Assembly (NCBI GenBank): GCA_017539645.1
Contig: JAFYCM010000098.1
Span: 1 to 64,000, forward strand
DNA length: 64,000 bases
From: Bacteroidales bacterium
GTDB lineage: Bacteria; Bacteroidota; Bacteroidia; Bacteroidales; Marinilabiliaceae
Direction of reading: 5' to 3'
Part shown: positions 60,351-64,000 of the stretch, piece by piece
Numbering within the stretch: the stretch's first letter is position 1
Layout of the letters: each line of letters opens with the position of its first letter
Translations under genes and position numbers: made by a program
Notes under the pieces: generated by a model
The model's input: only the letters and a program-made list of their open reading frames with translations
Database searches by the model: none
What the model was told of the DNA's origin: nothing

Positions 60351-60811
60351 TGGCAAAATTTGGTAAGAGAAAGAGAAGTTCTCAGCAAAAGATAAATACA
60401 TCATCACTTCCTGATATTGTATTTATGCTCTTGTTCTTCTTCATGGTTTCTACTACTATGAAGGAGGTTACGATGATGGTAAAGATCCAGTCGCCTGAAG
60501 CTTCTGAGGTTACTAAGCTTGAGCAGAAATCGTTGGTGTCTTATATATATGTAGGTCTTCCATTGAATACTAAGAAATATGGATCGGAGCCTCGTATACA
60601 GCTCAACGACTCGTATGCAACGGTTGATGATATAGAAAATTACATTATCCAAGAGCGCGACAACATGAAAGAGTCTGACCGCCCGAAGATGACCGTTTCT
60701 ATCAAAGCCGATTATGATGTTCAGATGGGTACCATCACCGACATCAAACAAGCTCTTCGTAAAGCACAAGCGCTGAAGATTAGCTATTCTGCACGTAAAG
60801 CAGTTAAGTAG
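60350..60811 (+). CDS. exbD: Biopolymer transport protein ExbD 2
   Basis: 153 aa. The membrane segment INTSSLPDIVFMLLFFFMVSTTM carries the conserved Asp. The periplasmic part ends with KMTVSIKADYDVQMGTITDIKQALRKAQALKISYSARK, the ExbD pattern. Two different ExbD proteins in the same operon suggest a hetero-oligomeric motor, as in other Bacteroidetes. A terminator follows 27 bases after the stop. Confidence 0.92.
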   Translation: MAKFGKRKRSSQQKINTSSLPDIVFMLLFFFMVSTTMKEVTMMVKIQSPEASEVTKLEQKSLVSYIYVGLPLNTKKYGSEPRIQLNDSYATVDDIENYIIQERDNMKESDRPKMTVSIKADYDVQMGTITDIKQALRKAQALKISYSARKAVK

Positions 60812-60837
60812 AAAAATTATTAGTCAAGTCAAGTATT

Positions 60838-60869
60838 AGTGCAGTCAGGTAACTGGCTGCACTTTTTTT
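60838..60869 (+). terminator. Terminator after the exb operon
   Basis: GTGCAG (60839-60844) and CTGCAC (60857-60862), with inner CAG/CTG pairs, are followed by TTTTTTT. Confidence 0.75.
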
Positions 60870-61042
60870 GTGCCCTACGAATGGCGTTTTTGCGCATATT
60901 CATAACGCAAGATTATACGTACATGCGCATTATAAATACGTATGTATGTAACGAAATTGAGGCTATTTATGGCTTCAGGGCGTAGAGTGAAAAACTCGTA
61001 ATTATAAAAAAGGTGAATAGAGAGAAAAAAAGCAGATTGTAG

Positions 61043-61073
61043 TTTGCAATTGCAAAAGGTAGGTTTATCTTTG
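61043..61073 (+). promoter_or_regulatory. Promoter of the tRNA-Glu/rpsT/tRNA-Glu unit
   Basis: TTTG (61043-61046), 19 bases, then TATCTTTG (61066-61073): a perfect Bacteroidetes promoter 38 bases before the first tRNA. Confidence 0.8.
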
Positions 61074-61111
61074 CAGCCGCAAATCGAAAAATATCGGTTT
61101 GGCATATAGGC

Positions 61112-61183
61112 GGTCCCTTCGTCTATCGGTTAGGACGAGAGATTTTCATTCTCTAAAGAGCAGTTCGATTCTGCTAGGGACTA
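61112..61183 (+). tRNA. tRNA-Glu (anticodon TTC), copy 1
   Basis: Acceptor arms GGTCCCT and AGGGACT (first pair G-U), anticodon stem AGAGA/TCTCT with loop TTTTCAT and anticodon TTC, T-arm AGCAG-TTCGATT-CTGCT, discriminator A. The 72 bases form a normal cloverleaf; no CCA is encoded. Confidence 0.95.
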
Positions 61184-61229
61184 CAAATAATAAGTTTGAA
61201 TACAAAAGAAACTAAACAGGTTAAGAAAA

Positions 61230-61487
61230 ATGGCAAATCATAAATCTGCAATAAAGAGAACGCGTCAGATTGAAAAACGCCGTCTGCACAATCGCTACTT
61301 TGCTAAGACTGCTCGTAATGCAGTGAAAGCACTTCGTCAGGCTACTGACAAGACCGAAGCAGCTGCATTGTTGCCAAAGGTTGCTTCTATGCTCGATAAG
61401 CTTGCTAAGCGCCACATTATTCACAAGAATAAGGCTAGCAACTTGAAATCGAAGCTTGCTAAACATGTAAATAAACTTGCGGCTTAA
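61230..61487 (+). CDS. rpsT: 30S ribosomal protein S20
   Basis: 85 aa, the usual length. It begins [35 protein letters not shown] and ends [20 protein letters not shown], typical for S20. It lies between two identical tRNA-Glu genes in the same orientation; no separate promoter is visible, so it is probably processed out of one transcript. Confidence 0.96.
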   Translation: MANHKSAIKRTRQIEKRRLHNRYFAKTARNAVKALRQATDKTEAAALLPKVASMLDKLAKRHIIHKNKASNLKSKLAKHVNKLAA

Positions 61488-61509
61488 TACAAGACGCAGT
61501 TTTTCTTAT

Positions 61510-61581
61510 GGTCCCTTCGTCTATCGGTTAGGACGAGAGATTTTCATTCTCTAAAGAGCAGTTCGATTCTGCTAGGGACTA
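61510..61581 (+). tRNA. tRNA-Glu (anticodon TTC), copy 2
   Basis: Base-for-base the same 72 bases as copy 1. It starts 22 bases after the rpsT stop and is followed by a terminator. Confidence 0.95.
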
Positions 61582-61584
61582 CTT

Positions 61585-61618
61585 GAGTGGTGGATAAAAC
61601 TTCTGCCACTCTTTTTTT
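61585..61618 (+). terminator. Terminator after tRNA-Glu copy 2
   Basis: GAGTGG (61585-61590) and CCACTC (61606-61611) are followed by TTTTTTT. Confidence 0.7.
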
Positions 61619-61653
61619 GTTTTAGGGGCGTAAGAGAAATCTCTATGTTATTT

Positions 61654-61695
61654 CGTAATTCGTAATTCGTAACTCGTAATTCGTAATTCGTAATT
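61654..61695. repeat. Six tandem copies of a 7-bp unit (CGTAATT)
   Basis: Units run in register from 61654 to 61695; one unit reads CGTAACT. A related phrase (AAATTCGTAACTCATAACT) lies near 35434. Confidence 0.8.
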
Positions 61696-61707
61696 ATAAA
61701 GCCCCCA

Positions 61708-61741
61708 CAAAAAAATATAGCAGCCTTCGCAGCTGCTATAT
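61708..61741 (-). terminator. Terminator after manC
   Basis: ATATAGCAGC (61715-61724) and GCTGCTATAT (61732-61741) make a perfect 10-bp stem; on the minus strand TTTTTG follows. Confidence 0.75.
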
Positions 61742-61768
61742 CAATCGTTTAGATTCTCTTTGGTTTGT

Positions 61769-62848
61769 CTATTTTTTGTTGTGCTTAATGGCAAAATCGG
61801 CGGAGTAGTTCCATGTGTTGCGAGAGTTGCTGCGTGGGCAGATGAGCACCACATTGCCGCGCTCGAGGATCATGAAATCTTTCAATCCGTCTATAATAAA
61901 AGTCTTGTTTGGTGAGACGTGCACGAGGCAACCTTCGCTATTCTTTACTACAGCTTTGTCGCCCATAACAACGTTTTTAGCTCGATCTTTCTTGCCCGAT
62001 TCGTATATGGCATCCCATGCGCCGAGGTCGCTCCAGTTGGCTTCGGTGAGCTGAACGGCTACATTTTGAGCCTTCTCCATCACGCCATAGTCGATAGATA
62101 TTTGCTCGCAATTCTCGTAGATGCGGTCGATGACCTCGTCGGTCCAATGCGAAATGGGAATATTGTCGAGCTCTTCGAATTGTTGCTTGATGCTTGGCAT
62201 GTGCTTGCTTATGGCGTCTTGAATAGTGTTGACGTTCCAGCAGAATACGCCAGAGTTCCAGCAGAATTCGCCGCAGTCGAAGAAGACTTTTGCCATCTCT
62301 TCGTTTGGCTTTTCGGTGAAGGTCTTCACATGGAAGAGTTGTTGGCGTTTGTCATAAATAGCATCGCCTACCTGTATGTAGCCGAAAGCTGTCTCGGGAC
62401 GCGAAGCGGTGATGCCTATCGTTACAAGATCGCTACTCTGTGCGGCATAGCCGAGCGCCGAGTTTATGCTATCGATGAAAACTTGATCATTGGTGATGTA
62501 GTGGTCGGCAGGGGTGACAACCATTACGGCGTCGGGGCATTGCTGTTTTATATATGCAGTAGCAAGCGCAATGCACGGACCAGTGTTGCGGCGCGACGGT
62601 TCGCAGAGAATATTCTGACGCGGAAGGTCGGGCAATTGATCGATGGCGTACGAGAGATAATCGTTGTTGGTGACAACAATTATGTGGTCTGGGGAACAGA
62701 TAGATAGCATACGATCGTACGTGAGTTGCAACATTGTGCGCCCCTCGTTGATGAGATCGAGGAACTGCTTTGGTTTGGCACTACGGCTCACAGGCCAGAG
62801 ACGACTGCCTCTGCCACCTGCCATAATTACGCAATAGGTTTCGCTCAT
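61769..62848 (-). CDS. manC: Mannose-1-phosphate guanylyltransferase
   Basis: 359 aa. The nucleotide-binding signature is CVIMAGGRGSRLWPVSRSAKPKQFLDL; VVTPADHYITN and GYIQVGD follow, then FTEKPNEEMAKVF. This pattern is that of GMP (GDP-mannose pyrophosphorylase) without the C-terminal isomerase domain of the bifunctional form. It makes GDP-mannose for glycans. A perfect -7 box (TACTTTTG) lies on the minus strand at 62881-62874. It is a single gene with its own terminator. Confidence 0.9.
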   Translation of the reverse strand: MSETYCVIMAGGRGSRLWPVSRSAKPKQFLDLINEGRTMLQLTYDRMLSICSPDHIIVVTNNDYLSYAIDQLPDLPRQNILCEPSRRNTGPCIALATAYIKQQCPDAVMVVTPADHYITNDQVFIDSINSALGYAAQSSDLVTIGITASRPETAFGYIQVGDAIYDKRQQLFHVKTFTEKPNEEMAKVFFDCGEFCWNSGVFCWNVNTIQDAISKHMPSIKQQFEELDNIPISHWTDEVIDRIYENCEQISIDYGVMEKAQNVAVQLTEANWSDLGAWDAIYESGKKDRAKNVVMGDKAVVKNSEGCLVHVSPNKTFIIDGLKDFMILERGNVVLICPRSNSRNTWNYSADFAIKHNKK

Positions 62849-62963
62849 GAGAAGTATGTTGTTTTGAGTTATTCAAAAGTAAAGTAAATAATTATAACTT
62901 TATCGTTTGACAGTTATAGTTGACCTATTTGTACGGAGAGAAATAGGTAAGGTTGTATATAGA

Positions 62964-63707
62964 ATGTTAATTACTAATTGGATAGAGCAGTTGGGAAAAT
63001 ATTTCCATTTTTTGGGCATGGCATTTTCTAAGCCCGACAAATGGCGAATATCCGGCAGACGTTTGCTTACGGAACTTGACACACTTGGCGTAGGCTCGCT
63101 CGGCATAGTATCTATAATATCGCTATTCGTAGGCGCGGTGATGACAATTCAGTCGGCGCTAAACCTTGATAATCCGTTTATACCTAAATATATGTGCGCA
63201 TACGTAGCTCGCGAAGCCATTCTCTTGGAATTCTCGGCTACGATAGTTTGTCTCATCTTGGCTGGTAAAGTTGGGTCGAATATTGCATCCGAAATTGGAA
63301 CTATGCGTATAACGGAGCAGATTGACGCGCTTGATATTATGGGAGTGAACTCGGTGTCGTATCTTGCTGCGCCAAAGATTATGGCTATGGTGATAGGCGT
63401 GCCCATTTTGGTGATGTACAGCATAGGCATAGCAATGATAGGTGGTTGGCTTTCGGGAATAATGACAGGTCTCTTGTCGACGGAGGATTTCGTGCAGGGC
63501 ATACATTTCTCGTTCAAGCCATTCTATATAATTTATTCGCTAATAAAAGCGACGTTCTTCGGCTTCTTCATCTCATCGATAGCTGCATATTGTGGCTATT
63601 ATGCGAAGGGAAGTTCTCTTGAAGTAGGTAGGGCGAGCACGCGGGCTGTAGTGGCAAGTAGCATAACTATACTTACGTTCAATGTATTGATTACGCAGAT
63701 ATTATGA
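62964..63707 (+). CDS. mlaE: MlaE family phospholipid ABC transporter permease
   Basis: The start was set at ATG 62964 (MLITNWIEQLGKYFHFLGMAF); the 19 upstream residues from a TTG are not needed. The 247-aa product shows the MlaE pattern: GVGSLGIVSIISLFVGAVMTIQ, EFSATIVCLILAGKVGSNIASEIGTMRITEQIDALDIMGVNSVSYLAAPKIMA, then GCYSGYYAKG-like YCGYYAKGSSLEVGRAST. It belongs to the pathway that keeps outer-membrane lipid asymmetry. It overlaps the ATPase gene by 4 bases. Confidence 0.93.
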   Translation: MLITNWIEQLGKYFHFLGMAFSKPDKWRISGRRLLTELDTLGVGSLGIVSIISLFVGAVMTIQSALNLDNPFIPKYMCAYVAREAILLEFSATIVCLILAGKVGSNIASEIGTMRITEQIDALDIMGVNSVSYLAAPKIMAMVIGVPILVMYSIGIAMIGGWLSGIMTGLLSTEDFVQGIHFSFKPFYIIYSLIKATFFGFFISSIAAYCGYYAKGSSLEVGRASTRAVVASSITILTFNVLITQIL

Positions 63708-64000
63708 TTACGGCGAAAGGCATAACAAAGAGTTTCGACGGGTGCTTGCGAATGAATGGCGTCGATTGTGAGTTCGGCACAGGCATGACCAACCTCATAA
63801 TAGGCAAAAGCGGTTCGGGTAAAACGGTTATGCTAAAGAGTTTGGTAGGATTGTATGAGGTTGATTCGGGAGAGATTATGTACGATGGACGATGCCTGCA
63901 AAAGATGAACAAGTATGAGCGCAAAGAGCTACACAAAGAGATAGGTATGCTATTTCAAGGTTCGGCGCTTTTCGATTCGCTCACGGTGGAAGAAAATGTT
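63704..64000 (+). CDS. mlaF: MlaF family ABC transporter ATP-binding protein, partial
   Basis: The first 99 residues are present and the gene runs off the right edge. It starts MITAKGITKSFDGCL, has Walker A GKSGSGKTVMLKSLVGL and the Q-loop region IGMLFQGSALFDSLTVEENV, which is typical of the Mla ATPases. It overlaps mlaE by 4 bases, so both are in one operon. An MCE-domain protein would be expected next, beyond the window. Confidence 0.9.
   Translation, partial: MITAKGITKSFDGCLRMNGVDCEFGTGMTNLIIGKSGSGKTVMLKSLVGLYEVDSGEIMYDGRCLQKMNKYERKELHKEIGMLFQGSALFDSLTVEENV

Noticed and set aside
61654-61695. CRISPR-like array
   Set aside because: The 7-bp units are contiguous without spacers, so it is a simple tandem repeat.
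61919-62707. 262-codon open frame on the plus strand inside manC
   Set aside because: It is antisense to the nucleotidyltransferase with all motifs intact; no own family pattern.

Overview
The window reads as a chromosomal segment of a Bacteroidota bacterium, most likely order Bacteroidales. The reasons are several: promoters of the Bacteroidetes type (TTG, then 19-20 bases, then TAnnTTTG) in front of frr, metK, gpx and tRNA-Glu; little Shine-Dalgarno signal; a type IX secretion (T9SS) sorting domain; SusC-era TonB-dependent receptors with their own TonB and ExbBD genes; and gene neighbourhoods typical of the order (purH-mreBCD-mrdA-rodA, yceD-rpmF, sigma-54 activator-lptE-secG, DUF4857 ABC exporter). 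Genus cannot be decided from sequence reading alone. No rRNA, insertion sequence, integrase, prophage or CRISPR array was seen.

Layout. 1-7.6 kb (minus): a head-to-tail set of secreted proteins: a 67-aa YD-repeat stub, a T9SS-sorted protein, a FISUMP-domain protein, a 1092-aa RHS/YD protein and a DUF6443/RHS protein that runs off the left edge. 7.8-10.8 kb: small accessory region with a DNA-binding-like protein, an XRE-ImmA/IrrE antitoxin-like protein overlapping a PIN-like protein, an orphan 102-aa ORF between 18-bp direct repeats, and a C-rich/G-rich inverted repeat. 10.9-13.9 kb: TonB-dependent receptor 1. 14-22.4 kb: exopolysaccharide locus (flippase, a ferredoxin/FrhB-pyruvyl transferase fusion, DUF5672, GT4, GT2, LicD, cytidylyltransferase). 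22.8-33.5 kb: housekeeping block (frr, a stand-alone IMP cyclohydrolase domain of PurH, mreBCD, mrdA, rodA, DUF502, yceD, rpmF, radA). 33.7-36.9 kb: two tandem tonB genes, then metK behind a SAM-II-type riboswitch. 37-41 kb: organic-peroxide cluster (two glutathione peroxidases around an OhrR-type regulator), an inositol-phosphate phosphatase and guanine deaminase. 41-45.4 kb (minus): ABC exporter with DUF4857 protein and lipoprotein, pyrH. 45.5-53 kb: ECF sigma factor with a membrane partner, sigma-54 activator, lptE, secG, MATE pump, cytidylate-kinase-like protein, folK. 53-56 kb: TonB-dependent receptor 2, a paralogue of the first. 56-64 kb: fabH, a degenerate Nudix protein, exbB-X-exbD-exbD, tRNA-Glu/rpsT/tRNA-Glu, manC, mlaE and the start of mlaF.

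The genes centre on the cell envelope: outer-membrane import (two receptors, two TonBs, one ExbBD motor), surface polysaccharide synthesis and decoration, shape and wall elongation, lipid and LPS transport (Mla, LptE) and protein export. The best candidates for a second look are the SAM-II riboswitch with its own promoter, the two-domain polysaccharide enzyme, the XRE-ImmA/IrrE-PIN pair with its operator-like palindrome, the clean loss of the PurH formyltransferase domain, the OhrR/Gpx cluster with a palindrome over a promoter, the degenerate Nudix box, and the secreted RHS operon whose variable end lies just outside the window. All calls rest on reading the sequence; no database search was run.
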